Shown here in pieces: positions 34,288 through 46,614 of a DNA stretch of 64,000 nucleotides (positions are counted from its first letter, which is position 1; every line of letters starts with the position of its first letter). Source of the DNA: Volutella citrinella (lineage: Eukaryota; Ascomycota; Sordariomycetes; Hypocreales; Nectriaceae); the NCBI GenBank assembly GCA_034401135.1, contig JAWZSP010000009.1, positions 620,001 to 684,000 on the forward strand. The letters are read 5' to 3'. The notes beneath the pieces are model-generated. The model worked only from the letters and a program-made list of their open reading frames with translations, made no database searches and was not told the DNA's origin. Both the position numbers and the translations under genes were made by a program.

Positions 34288-36223
34288 CTACGCCTTTGTG
34301 ACCTCCACCTTGGTCCTCTCCTCGAGGCCATACTCTGTTTCGAGACCCGTCCTGAGCGGAATATCCTTCGTAAACAGGGCCATGAGAAAGCCTAGACCGC
34401 TAAAGATGGCGAGAAAAGTAAACACGCGGTGCAGCGCCAGCGCAAAGACGTCGCGGATCTGGTTTTGGATTGGCTCTGGGAAGGCCGTGACGAAGGCCCT
34501 GGTCGCACTGCCATAGGCATCGCCTTGGCTGAGGTGGCTTCGGATGGCTTCATCGTCGATCATGTAGGCATACCGCCTGGTGTAGGTGTTCATGATGGTG
34601 CCCGCGATGGCGACGCCCCAGACACTGCCAAACGCACGAATGAAGCTCCACGTCGAGGTCGCCGCTGCTTGGTCCTTCTCGGCGAGGGACGCTTGGAACG
34701 CCGGCAGCAGTGTTGGGAGCAGCATTCCAATGCCAATGGCGGGCACGAGCTGGACGCAGATTGTCATGGCAAGGGAGCTGTGCCTGTCCATCAACACCAG
34801 GCCCGGAAGACCCACCGTCATGAGTAGTAGGCCGAGGGCGTTGTTGACCCTGTACTTGCCAAACTTGGCGAGCGCAATCGACGTCAGCGCAGCCCCGGGG
34901 AGGCAAATGAGCGAAATGGGAAGGATCTGGATGCCCGAGATGGACGGCTTCGAGAGCATGACTCCCTGGAAGAAGACGGGGACGAACATGAGCGTCCAGA
35001 AGCCATACATGTTGACGAAGAAGGTGGTGATATAGATGAGAATGGATGTTGGGCTCGGGAACAGGCGCAGCGGGACCACGGGCCTCGCTGGGATGCCCGA
35101 GCCTTCGAACAGGACGAAGGCGACGAAGCCGGCGAGTCCGATGATCAGTGGGCAGAGCACGCGAGCGTCGGACCATTCGTAGACGGGACCGGCCCATGTC
35201 AGCGCAATGAGGACGGAGACGGACGAGCCGATGAGCATGACGTTTCCAATGTAGTCAATCTGCTTGACCTTGTCCCAAGTCCTCTGACTCTTGTTGTAGC
35301 GCAAGTTGAGGAAGAAGTATGTCATAACCAGAGCGACGCCTGCGATGGGGAGGTTGAGGAAGAAGACCTAGCGACATTGAAGTGAGCAGTCTGTTCATGT
35401 ACAGCGTAGTCATGGTCCAGAGCAGCTTACCCATCGCCACGATGTTTTCTCGACAATGATGCCGCCAATAAAGGGCCCAATAGCGAAGCCAATGGCCGAG
35501 ATGCCATGCAGAATCGACATGTAGTAGCCGCGGTACCGCATCGGGACCAGATCACATACGATGACCTCGATCGACATCTGCAGCCCTCCGCCCCCAATGC
35601 CCTGGATAGCGCGACCGGCGATGAGCATAGTCCCGCTCGAGGCGCCGCCACTGATGCCGCTTCCGAGGAGGTAGGCGCCAATGACAAAGAGGAGGACAGA
35701 CTTGCGCCCAAACAGATCGCAGAGCTGGCCAAACATGGGCTGGACGGAGGAGCTATGACCAACGGTTGTTAGCTAGACAAGAAGAAGCCAGGTCAGATCT
35801 TTCCGACGTGCGCGCGTGGCTCACTCACCTGGCCAGCAAGTAGACGTTGGTGACCCAGATGTAGTTGCTGCCGAGCTTGAGCTCGGACGCGATGAATGCG
35901 AGGGACGTAGCGACGACTGTGCCTTCGAGGCAGACGAGGAGAATGCAGAGGCCGAGGATTGACATGATGAGCCAGAATCTGTAGTCGCGCTGGAAGGCTG
36001 GGGGTTTGGCCTCGTTGTCTAGGCTTGACGTGTCGGTCACGTCTCGATGAGAGGTTTCTATGACTGGAGATGAGGGCATCGAGTCTCCATCGAGATGAGT
36101 GGTTTCTATGATTGGGGACGAGGGCTTCGAGTCCTCATCGGAGGCGGATCCGGTTTCCGTGACCGGGGACGAGGGCTTCGAGTCTCCATCGTAGTCGGAT
36201 TGGTGCTCCGGAGGGGTCTCCAT
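34288..36223 (-). CDS. MFS exporter, DHA2 family, with repeated N-terminal tail
   Basis: Three exons, about 600 residues, ATG at 36221-36223. The first 50 residues hold three copies of a 16-17 residue unit with core DSKPSSP and ETxH. The transporter starts at FWLIMSILGLCILLVCLEGT (helix 1 with the DHA2 motif LEGTVVATSL), then NYIWVTNVYLL. Exon 2 carries GQLCDLFGRKSVLL (motif A), GRAIQGIGGGGLQM and IGFAIGPFIGGIIVEKTSWRW (motif C and exit loop). Exon 3 has the remaining helices (FVNMYGFWTLMFVPVFFQGV; LLPTLLPAFQASL). It is an antiporter of the drug/metabolite export type, probably in the plasma membrane. Between two Zn2Cys6 genes, it looks like the export part of a biosynthetic locus. Substrate unknown. 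Confidence 0.87.
36030..36205 (-). repeat. three-copy tandem repeat in the DHA2 exporter N-terminus
   Basis: About 51 bp units of imperfect direct repeat, coding for DSKPSSPVTET, DSKPSSPIIET and DSMPSSPVIET. The frame is kept. The unit is acidic with Ser-Pro sites that could be phosphorylated. Copy number may differ between strains. Confidence 0.7.
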
Positions 36224-36977
36224 TGATGAGTGGTTTGATTAGAGCTGAAAAGACGCGATGTGATCAGAGAGAGGAGCTAGTCGATTGAGCGCGCGCTTTA
36301 AGGGCGTTGCGTATCGTCATGTACTGTGCATCTGGAGTGCCTGTGTTGCACGCTGGATTTCAGGGGATATATGAAGCTGCATCAAGAGAGAAAGAGACGG
36401 AGCCTGTGGGAAATGTCCTGCTTGACCCTCCGAAGCCGAAACAGCTCCCAGATACGTTGCAACCTTCCGAAACCCATGATTGATGACTGATGGCCGGGGT
36501 TGTCAACGGACGGTTCTCTAATGGCACCGGCCCCCAACACTCGTGGCGCAAACAAGGCGCTGTTATTGCAGGTGGGCGGTAGGAAGGATTGGCCGTGCAA
36601 ATGGCCTTGTGGGGTTTGGGCCTAGCGCTGGGTTTGGTGGGATTTCCACGAGTCAGACACGAGGACTATCACTACTATCTGCTTGCAAATCTGCTGACAA
36701 TGAACCTTGACGGGGGTGTGGGGATTGCTGCTAACCCTCCGAATCCGAACGACCGATGATTTGATGACGAGTCCCAAGACGATTGATGAACCCATATTCG
36801 ATATACCTATTCACAGTATTTTGCAAGATTGACAACGTGTGTAGCTTCGGAGAATAACGCCTCGTTCGATACGGCGTATTATTCGGTGAATGCGCGAATA
36901 AGCCACGTCGCGTGCGCCCGAGTCGCCATCGCCGTCAAGCATCATGCAAGTCATTCCTGCTCTAGGCTACGCCACTT
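36224..36977. promoter_or_regulatory. spacer between the Zn2Cys6/MHR regulator and the DHA2 exporter
   Basis: A 754 bp promoter region for the exporter. Frames inside (63-72 codons) have no domain. CTCCGAA and its reverse recur (about 36428, 36469, 36738), but I cannot tell whether this is a binding site. Confidence 0.4.
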
Positions 36978-39573
36978 CTACGAAGGATCAAAAAGCCATT
37001 CGTCGGCTTGCATCATCTGGTCCATCCAAACCATCGGGTTCATAGCCCGACGCCTCTCCCTGTCGCCGTCAAATCCATCGCTCGCACCATGTGCGGCTGA
37101 CTGGTTCTGGTGGCCATCGGGTGGCTTTGGATCTGCAAAGCCCGCCACCGGCATACCTAAAAGAGAAAGGTACGACTCAATAGTATCCTCCATTTCGGTG
37201 CTGTCCTGCAGCGCTGCGGTGCGCGACTCGATGTGCTGCGCCGTCAACTTGGTCAGGATGTTGAACAGTCGCTGCATCTCCGATATGACCGTGGGGCCGT
37301 GAGTGAGTTGCTGCAGGGCATTGTTGAAATCCTCGATGCGCTTTGAATCAATTTGGTCGATAGTCTCGACGCTGTTGCAGACGAGTATGATGAAGGGAAT
37401 TGGGGCATAAAGAAGGTAGCTGTTGGTCAGTCAACAACGTACTTACACCAATGGTATGTTACGCTTACTTGTAAAGATAGTCTGGGTTATCTCCCGCTGT
37501 ATTTTCTAACAGAATGAAGTAGGAATGGATCTGGTCTAGAGTGGTTCGGGCATGCGTCAAGCACTGTTCGCTAAATGTGAAGCATTGTTCGCGAGACGTC
37601 TTTGGTGGCTCGCCCGGCGACGGTGGAGCGGCTCGGTAGATCAAAGTGAGGAGCGAGGACCTCACAAAATCCTGCGAGTGGACGAGAAGACGGAGCGGGT
37701 AGGCAAATTCGCAGCCTGGTGGCAGACCGCTTACTTCAATCTGGATTCTCGTTGTCAGCATCCTTCGTCCTAGCTTGCTGCAGCAAGGTGGAACACTAAC
37801 TGAGAGGGTGTCTATTTCTGCCTTCATTTCGTCCAATTGCCCCTGCAGGGTCTCCACGTTTCTCTGTCGCACATGATCCGGTTGAGATAGGGAATGGAGG
37901 CTATACAAGAGCTCAAACATGTTGCCTTGGCAGGAAGCAGCCTTTACGAGCAACGGCAAGCAGAATTGATACGGCTGGTACAACAACTGCCCTGGGAGCC
38001 TCTGCGGCAGAGGCGTCGTCAGATCCCAGTCTGGAAGCGTGGTAGGTCGCCCAAGTCGTAGGGACAGGCTCTTATCGGCGATGTACAGTGACCAGAAAAT
38101 GAGCTGTCGTTGGGTTGTTTCGTTTGACGCATTCTCTGGGGCGGCACTGCAGTGGTGGTAGCCAAGGGTTTGGCATATCTCCGAGGCCTTGACCAACAGA
38201 GACCACGACAAACCTGGCTGGGAAATGCTCAGTGTGTAATTGATCTACCAACTAGGTTAGTTCATGGCCATTTGGATCCCATGGACCAGCACTTACTCCA
38301 CAGACCAGAGCAAGGGCGGTTTCACACGTCGGTGGTAGGTATAGTGGGAGGTTTGCAAGAGTCATGTCGGTGTTTCTGCGACACATGTTTGAATACTCCC
38401 GGTACTGATCCTTATTCTCTTCCTCTGCCGCTGCACAATGCGCTTGAAAGAGGTAGTAAAGACCGACGTTGACCGCCAGGAAGTCGGTCTCGGAGAATTG
38501 CTTCGGATAGTAAATACTGAGGCAGAGGTCTGGAAATCGGTAGGCCTTGAATAATCCAAATAACCAAACGGTTCCAAGGGTGCGTTGGTCTATGAGTTAA
38601 GTGGATAGGGTTAGTAATATTGATAAACTTCTATTGTGCGACGAGCTTTTGACTCACGGGCCGGATCATGAATCAGCCGCAGAACTATCTCTATCGGTGG
38701 TAATTCATAGGCTTGTAAGGGCTGGCGTTGCAGCTTCATCGTGTTGGGATAGTAGGTGGGGTATACTGGGGTGGGTGGCAACCGGGATGGCCCAGCAGCC
38801 TGCTCCAGGGCATTCAGGAGGTTGTCAACCTCCTCCGTTGTAGAGACAGGGTTTCTGGAGACGATTTGCCGGACATATTCGTTTGCAAAGGCGGCATGCG
38901 CAGAAATGGTAGAGTCAGGCTCGGTGGATGAGGCGGCATTGCCAGGTTCGGGTGCCTGGGTCGGGAGCTTGACAGTGTGTGGATGGCCCCCCGTGGCGGA
39001 TGTTGCGCTATGTGGTGCCGAATTAGGCGACATGGAACATTTAAGCTCCTCGAGTATTTTTGTTACGCCATCCAGTCGACGGTCAATGTGGTCAAACTTT
39101 CGCTCGCTGTGGGGATGTGTGAGACAGACACTGCAAGCGTTAAGTGGTCTCAGTCAGGCAACTTACTACTGTGGGGTGAGAAGGATCCTGGTGCGCTTTT
39201 CTCTGGGCTTGGATGACTCGAGGGTGCATTCTATACCAATTTTTGAGCAGTAGGCGCATGGGAATTCTCGGTTACATTGCCTCTTGACAGTCACGGCATG
39301 TTAGGGTAAGTTGGGCGGCTGTGTTGTGTTCCCTGAGTGTCTCATACCTTTCGGATCCTGCAGGCGTCGCACTGAAAAGTACCTTAGTAGACGATATGGA
39401 GACGGATGAAGAGACCAGAAGAGTAGGCAGCATCTGGCTAGTGGAACAAGGGGGAGACTTACGGCTCGCGGCAGTAGTGGTCCGGTCCGGGATCCTAGGA
39501 CGTCTTCGCCGCCGCTTGGATCTAGTGTCGCCTCATCCATTGAGATGTCAGGATTGACGAATAGCCGCGTCAT
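36978..39573 (-). CDS. Zn2Cys6 transcription factor with MHR region and a 24-nt zinc-finger microexon
   Basis: About 700 residues in at least eight exons. The best start is ATG 39571-39573. Exon 1 (39573-39463, 37 codons) joins a 24-nt exon (39371-39348) that codes only CDACRIRK, which then joins 39282 with RQCNREFPCAYC and SKIGIEC. Together they form a perfect six-Cys cluster (spacing 2-6-5-2-6). A coiled-coil helix (FDHIDRRLDGVTKILEELK) follows for dimerisation. The middle-homology region has TLGTVWLFGLFKAYR, GLYYLFQAHC, KASEICQTLGYHH and FWSLYIADKSLSLRLGRP, as in fungal_trans regulators. The C-terminal exon ends WMDQMMQADEWLFD. It is divergent, 426 bp apart, from the ABCB transporter, so that is its first candidate target. 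Confidence 0.83.
39348..39371 (-). other. 24-nt microexon coding CDACRIRK
   Basis: A 24-nt exon between the acceptor TTTTCAG and the donor GTATGAG. Both neighbours join in phase 0 and the result is a perfect zinc cluster. Part of the regulator at 36978-39573. Confidence 0.75.
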
Positions 39574-39999
39574 ACAGTCCTCGTCTGGAATCACTCCGTT
39601 GGGAGTAAGACGCACAAACGACTCTCCGGCGGCCGGGTGTAGGAGAAGTCGGCCCCGACAAAGTTCCCGCTGTAATTATAGGCAGGTTGTCTGACACATC
39701 ACGTGGCTTGAAGACTGTGGGTCAGCGAGTGCCTGTAGCGAATCAGAAGCAGGATCGTTGTGCGGCGGAGGCCGAAGTGACCGCCGTCCGCAGTACGTAC
39801 TCCACAACTGGATCATGGGTGTATAATGCATTGGAACTGCCCCGATGAAATAAAGTCGGCCTCACCTTGTTTCTTTCTTCTTGTCCCTGTTCTAACTCAT
39901 CCGCTCCCTTTTTCTACCCTTCCTTTAATTGTCCTTTATTACCCAGTCGACAACTTTGTTTTCGCCCACACGGACCGTCACCACAATTCGGGATTCAGG
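39574..39999. promoter_or_regulatory. divergent promoter, Zn2Cys6/MHR regulator / ABCB transporter
   Basis: A 426 bp shared upstream region. A TATA-like GTATAATG (about 39819) lies about 175 bp before the ABCB ATG, followed by a pyrimidine-rich leader (39865-39950). CGG triplets near 39762-39789 are candidate Zn2Cys6 half-sites. Confidence 0.55.
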
Positions 40000-42900
40000 A
40001 TGGGCGACCCCAACGGAAAGGAAAAAGTAGCAGAAGGTGCTCAAATTCAAAATGCTGGTGGTCAGGACCTATTAGTTCCCGCCAGTCAATTGGCACAGGA
40101 TGACTCGCAACCCATTCCCCTGTCTGGAGCTGAAGAGCCGCAACCAAAGGGGACATACAGAGTGAGCGTCGCCCAAAGACAACTTCAAGCAATGGTGGAG
40201 TCCCTAACCGCTGGCACCTACAGAGAATTTTCCAATACGGTTCTGGAGTAGACCGTCTTCTGCAAGGTATCGCTGCCGTAGCAGCTGTTGGATCCGGCGT
40301 CGGCATCGCTACGCAGACTCTCATCTTTGGCGGCTTCATCACAGTCATGAACGACTTTGCTGCAGCCAAATCAAGCCCTGAAAAGTTCCGCAGTGACGTC
40401 GGCCACTTCGCGTAAGTCAACACTGACCCAGTCTCGGGTCCAGCGGGTTCCCACTGCTATAGGCACCTCTACATCAACTGACGCTGCTCTTAGTCTCTAC
40501 TTCGTCTACCTCGGCATCGCTCGATTTGCGCTCGGCTACATCTACAACTTGTTCTTCACATTGGCGGCACATCGAATCACCCGCAACATTCAATTCGCGT
40601 TCCTCAGCGCCGCTCTTCGCCAAGAGATTGCATTCTACGACATTGGTTCCGCGGGATCAATAGCCACGCAGGCCACGTCAAACGGCAGTCTGATCCAGGT
40701 TGGAATATCCGAAAAGCTTGGCCTTGTTATTCAAGGCATCGCGGGCTTCATCGCTTGCTTCGCCGTGGCCCTTGCTGTCCAGTGGAAGCTCACCCTTATC
40801 TGCATCTGTATTGCACCTGTGGCCTTCATTATCCTTGGCATCGCCGGGACCGTCCAGTCCAAGCTGTTCATCAAGATTATGGATGTCTCCGTACAGGGAA
40901 ACTCGTTTGCTGAAAACGTCCTGAGTGGCGTGCGCGTCGTGCATGCCTTCGAAATGAGACGGGCTGTGGTTGAAAAGCTCGAAGTGTACCTCAAGGAAGG
41001 GCACAAGATTGGCAACAAGTTGTCCGTGTCACTAGGCGTCATGTTCTCGTCCCAATTCACCCTCGTACAGCTCGGATTTGCTCTTGCGATGTGGCAAGGT
41101 ATCCGCATGCTTGACCGAGGGGAAATCCGCGAGACTGGCACCATGTTCAGGTACGTGTCCTACATTCGGACGATTTTCTAGTACTGATGAGGGTTCTCGG
41201 AATACAGTGTGATCATGGCCGTTATCCTAGCGTCTACCAGCTTGACGTCGCTAGGGCCACACATTGTAGACTTCAACCAGGCTTCCTCCGCGGCAGCAAA
41301 ACTATTCGCAGTCATCGACCGCGCGTCCGATATTGACCCATTCGTCGACACTGGGGATAAGCCAGCCACGATACAGGGCAATTTGGAGCTGGAAAATGTT
41401 CGATTTGCTTATCCTACCCGTCCAGATACCACTGTGCTTCATGACTTGTCACTGATGATCCCGGCGGGCCAAGTGACGGCGTTCGTGGTGAGTGCCGCCG
41501 ACAAACACGAAGCCATTCAGACACTAACTCGACCAGGGTGCCTCTGGATCAGGCAAGAGCACAATTGTTGGACTGCTTGAGAGGTGGTACAACCCACTTG
41601 CTGGGTCTATCAAGCTTGATGGGAGACCGCTTGACCAGTACAACCTCCGTTGGCTTCGAACATCGATACGCCTTGTGCAACAGGTACCGACAAATACCCA
41701 CGCTCGATTTGAACTAATACTAATCATCATCAGGAGCCTGTACTGTTCTCAGGCACCGTTTTCGACAACATTGTACATGGCCTATCAGGGACCGAATGGG
41801 AGGACGCTTCACGAGAGATTCAGCTGGAGAAAGTTCAGGACGCTGCCAAACTTGCCTTTGCACACGATTTTATTAGCGAGCTCCCGAACGGATACGACAC
41901 CGAGGTTGGACAGCGCGGCGGCCTCCTGTCAGGCGGGCAGAAACAACGAATCGCCATTGCACGCAGCGTTGTCTCGAACCCCAAGATCTTCCTCCTCGAC
42001 GAGGCGACCAGTGCCCTCGATCCCCATGCCGAAGCTATTGTTCAAAAGGCACTGGACGGCGCATCCAAAGGCCGCACAACCATCGTCATTGCCCATAAGC
42101 TTTCTACCATCCGGTCTGCTGACAACATCGTTGTGCTGAACAAGGGGCGCATCGTGGAACAAGGAACACATGTGTCTCTGATTGCGAAGAATGGAGCCTA
42201 CGCTCGACTTGTGCAAGCTCAGGATCTCTCGGTCCAGGCCGATCTCGACCAGAACGACAGTGTCACTGATGAGGACACCAACGGGGATGTTGTCGTCCAG
42301 GAGAAGATTGAGCGTGTCGAGTCGTTGGCTCGTCATCCTACCTCCGTCCAGACGTGGATGGAGCAAGAAAGGGAGCGGTATAACTATGATAGCCATGAGC
42401 AAATTTCCATGCTACCGGCCATCTCTCGACTTATTAGAGAAAATAAGTCCCTTGGTTGGGCGTATGCCTTTGCCTTCCTTGGCATCCTCGGAGCAGGTAA
42501 GTTGACAACCACACGACCACGGTTTCAGTCACCCTCTAACCCAGTACAGCTGCTGTTTATCCTGCCCAAACAATTGTCATGTCCAAGACTGTCAACTCGC
42601 TGAACCTCCCCAAGCCGCAGCTCACAGAGCGTGGAGACTTTTATTCATCCATGTTCGTCGTGCTTGGCGCAGGCTGCCTCGTGTCCTACTTCACGCTCGG
42701 ATATTCTTCCAACACCATCGCCCAAGAGCTCAGCCACAAGTATCGAAGGCAGATATTCAATGATATCCTGCGCCAGGACCTGCAGTTTTTTGACCGCCCT
42801 GAGTGCAGCATCGGCGCCCTAGCCAGCAGAGCGGACTCTTCGGTCCAAAATATCCTGAACTTGATGGGATTCAACATTGCCTTGATTGGCGTGGCAGTGG

Positions 42901-44413
42901 TCAACATCTTGGCTAGTAGTATCTTGTCTCTTGCGTACAGCTGGAGACTTGGTCTTGTTGTCATCCTGGCAGGCCTTCCGCCTCTTGTCGGTGCCGGCTT
43001 GCTCAAAGTCTGGTCAGACTCCAAGCTCGACCGACACTTTTCGGAGAGATACTCGGCTAGTGCTGCCATTGCTTCAGAAGCTGTAACTGCTATCCGCACC
43101 GTATCATCGCTGGCGGTGGAAAAGAAGATGCTGAAACGCTACGGCGCTGAACTGGATCAGGCTATTGTCGGGTCTCGGTCCTCCTTGTGTAGGCTGATGA
43201 TTTGGTTTGGCTTGATGCAGGCCATGGAGTACTGGTTTCAAGCTCTGGGCTTCTGGTAAGTGGCGCAACTAGACCCTGGCCATCTCTACTCACTTCTTAC
43301 CACAGGTATGGATGTCGATTGCTGTCTCTTGGCCAAGCAGAGCTAGAGTCGTTCCTTGTTGCCTTTTTGGCAGTCTTTTTCGCAGGACAAGCCGCGTCTG
43401 GCTTGTTCCAGTTCTCTACCAGTAAGTCTCGGAAGCTTGAATCGCATACTTGACGTTGGGAGCTGAACTGTTCAATCAGGTCTCACCAAGGGCTTGAACG
43501 GGGCCAACTATGTCTTTTGGCTCAATGGCCTTCAACCCACGATCCAACCCACTCCGGATAATAGCTCAAAGGGGCCGGAATCTGTTGATTCTCTTGCCCT
43601 GAACGATGTCCGCTTCTCTTATCTCCTTAGGCCGGATCACTCCGTTCTCAAAGGCGTGAGCATCGATGTGAGTAATGACTGATGAAGCATGCTAGCTCGC
43701 TCTGAGACTAAGTCGAATCGCTACAGGCAAAGAAAGGGCAGTTCCTCGCCCTAGTTGGGGCTTCAGGATGTGGTAAATCAACCATCATATCGCTGCTGGC
43801 ACGGTTCTATGACGTTTCCAGTGGCTCCATTACGGTCAACGGGTCGCCTTTACCCTCCCTCAACCCACAGCTCTATCGCCATCACGTCGCTCTCGTCCCA
43901 CAGGAACCGATACTGTTTGAAGGCTCTGTTCGTGACAATGTTGCCCTCGGCATTGACGATCCGGCGATTTGCAGCGACGACGCCCTTGAAGTTACCGATG
44001 CCACGATAGAATCAGCATTGCGTTCGGCAAATGCATGGGACTTCGTTTCCTCTCTTCCCGAAGGACTGGATACCAAGGTCGGCACAATGGGCTCCCAATT
44101 CTCTGGTGGGCAGCGACAGCGAATTGCCATTGCCCGCGCCCTCGCCCGCAATCCCAAGATCCTACTCTTGGATGAGGCCACCAGCGCCCTGGACACGGAA
44201 AGCGAAAGGATCGTCCAAAATGCAATCGATCGGGCTTCCAAGGATGGCCACAGGATCACTGTTGCCGTCGCACATCGTCTCAGCACGATCAAGGACGCGG
44301 ATGTCATCTTTGTGTTCCACGGGGGTCGCATAGTCGAGGCTGGCTCACACGCCGATCTTGTCGCACAAGGCGGCATGTATCTCAAGATGTGTGAGGCGCA
44401 AGCACTGTCTTGA
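40000..44413 (+). CDS. full-size ABC transporter, ABCB/MDR (P-glycoprotein-like)
   Basis: About 1,270 residues in roughly eleven exons; ATG at 40000-40002. TMD1-NBD1-TMD2-NBD2. The first splice (ATACAGA|GTGAGC to CTACAG|AGAATT) restores [17 protein letters not shown]1: [35 protein letters not shown] and IAHKLS. NBD2: [47 protein letters not shown] and VAHRLS. Both sites look intact and catalytic, unlike the ABCC protein above. The linker (about 600-680) is acidic and contains the degenerate tail of the first half. Fungal ABCB proteins pump hydrophobic compounds, a-factor-like lipopeptides or toxins out of the cell. It may protect the producer or export the product of the neighbouring cluster. 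Confidence 0.92.
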
Positions 44414-45101
44414 GGTGAGCAAAGCGGTATTGCTAAGATGCAAAGGCATATTTAATTCATTAAACCCTCGACTTGCTCGAAGTTGGTGGCACAAACTCAT
44501 TCCCATGTATTTCATAATAATTGATAGAGTCTATACTGACACATTTCAACAACAAGGCGGAACGTACATGCACGTACTCAATCCAACGCTCACTGACGAC
44601 GCAGTTACCCTCGCTTCCGGCTAGTGGAGCAGTTGCGCACATTCCCAGACCTGAATTAAACCACGACGCATTATTTTCTTCGTAGAATGCGTATTAAAAT
44701 CGATTAAAATTGGAGACTTGGAGGGTGCCTTCCTTTTATCCCCTGTTGTGTGATCTTGTGACAAGCCTCGTGTGAGAGCTGCGAGGTAATAAAAGTGCAA
44801 TCTTCTGGCCCATTTGGCGAGTCAGAACATGGACATTGGGCTACAACATCACGGAAGAGTGAAAAATGAATATTCAAATCCAAGCATACGACCTGGATGG
44901 AAACATCTTCTTGGTTCCGTTATTTCTATGTGGGCGCATCTCAACTAAACCAGCCCGCCCTACGGTAAGGATGTAGACGAAAAACGAACATTGCTCAATT
45001 CCTGGAAAGGGTTTTGCCTTGTTTTTAATCGAGATTTTCACATTTTAGTCAAAACATAGTCAATTGTCGGGGAAATGTGTTGATTCAACGCAGAGGCCTA
45101 T
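44414..45101. other. spacer between convergent ABCB and MCT-like genes
   Basis: A 688 bp region between two genes that point at each other. AT-rich 3' flanks. No coding or RNA feature seen. Confidence 0.5.
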
Positions 45102-46614
45102 TTACTTGCTCTGTTCCGTCCGACTCCTAAAACCCCAACCATCCTTCGCAACTCTGGATGCCCCGTGAATGAAGGATCCAACCAACATAACGATACCAGC
45201 CCAGATCCAGGCTGCTTTGTAACCAAATCGATTCAATAGTGCCCCTGCAATAGGTGGCCCAAACAGGAATGCGACTGAGAATACCGCAAAAGCCATTCCA
45301 AAACGCGTCCCAACCCATGCCATATTCTTTGTTGAGCGGGCAACGACGGTGGGTAGCAACGCAAAAAAGGTGCCAGTTCCGAATCCGTAGACGATAACGG
45401 CAACAAGAATGCGAGGAACTGACGTAGCTGTAGTCATACACAGGCTAGTGATCCCGAGTAGGGCTCCCGTCACCACAATCATGTTCATGGGCCCCAGCTG
45501 CTGGGCTAGAAGGATCGGAAGGATACGGCCGAAAATAGAGCTAGAGTTCAGAATCGCGAGCATGTAAAATGTCAGATCCGCGCTCGCTATTTTGTTCTTG
45601 AGTGCGTAGCTCTGGACGTAGTTGAATGGCGTGTATAGGCCGAGGAAAAGGACAAAGCATCCAAGCACCAGCAACAAGAATGGCAAGTCCTTGAAAGCTG
45701 CTTTGTCCACCAGAGCGCGCCTTTTCTGTCCTGGCCTGGAGCGGGGTTTCAACGTTACGTTTGCCAGGATCAGCAAAACGAAGAGTAGCAAGGTGACGGC
45801 TCTGATTGCCCAACCGAGCCCTACCTGGGCCTCGAGGCGCTTGATCATGATGGGAAGGACAAGTCTTTGCTAATTAGCAGTGATTTGGAAATCGGAGATG
45901 AGAACTTACCCCCCCAACCCACTCCCTGATGCCGCGATGCCATTGGCAATAGGCAATTTGGTAGTGAACCATTGTGCTGGAACGGCAACAGATGGAATGG
46001 AGAGACACCCGGCGCCTATTCCGACTACCAAACCTTGGGTGAGAAGGAAATGCCAGTATCTTGTGCAGAAGCTCTGTATAAGAGTCCCCGCAAAGATGAG
46101 AATGGACCCAAAGCCCACAAGATGCCGAGCGTATCCTGAATCGAATATTGGCCCGGTCACAAATCCGAGGAACACCATGAGAAATATCTGAAGTGAACCG
46201 ATAATGGAGATGTGGAAGGAATTGCGGCTAATCAGGATTCCAGTCTCATAGATGGCCTGGTAGGTCCCGAAGCTTGAGACCAGGCCTGGAGATGGAGTCA
46301 GTAAGAAGCCTGCACGGAAGTAAAGTCTCGTAGATGAACCTACCCCAAGTGTTGAAATAGATGCAAAATGCAGCGACAATTTGCAACCATGCCTGAAGCC
46401 CGCCATTTGGCGGAGGCGGAGGAGTAGCAACCGGGGTGCTTGGCGCAGATGCAGGCTCTGAGCCTTCAGGGTCTGAGGCTGCGATTTTCTCTTCATCCCC
46501 CCGTGGTTGTTGTCCTTGTGTGCTCAGGGGAAGCTGGCCGGAATTGTGGTCAATTGGATTTGGCGGCGACATGACGAACATGTTGTGCTCCTTGCGCTCG
46601 TCTTGATGTGCCAT
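45102..46614 (-). CDS. MFS transporter, monocarboxylate-transporter-like (MCT)
   Basis: Three exons, about 460 residues; the real start is ATG 46612-46614. The cytosolic head ends in the Pro-rich STPVATPPPPPNGGLQAW, typical just before helix 1 of fungal MCT-like proteins. Then come LQIVAAFCIYFNTWG, VSSFGTYQAIYETGI, GSLQIFLMVFLGFVTGPIFD and QGLVVGIGAGCLSIPSVAVP, and a second half ending in GAALLNRFGYKAAWIWAG-like helices. Members move monocarboxylates, riboflavin or metabolites across membranes, and they are frequent in fungal metabolite clusters. It lies 1.7 kb from the isocyanide synthase on the same strand. The substrate is not known. Confidence 0.82.
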
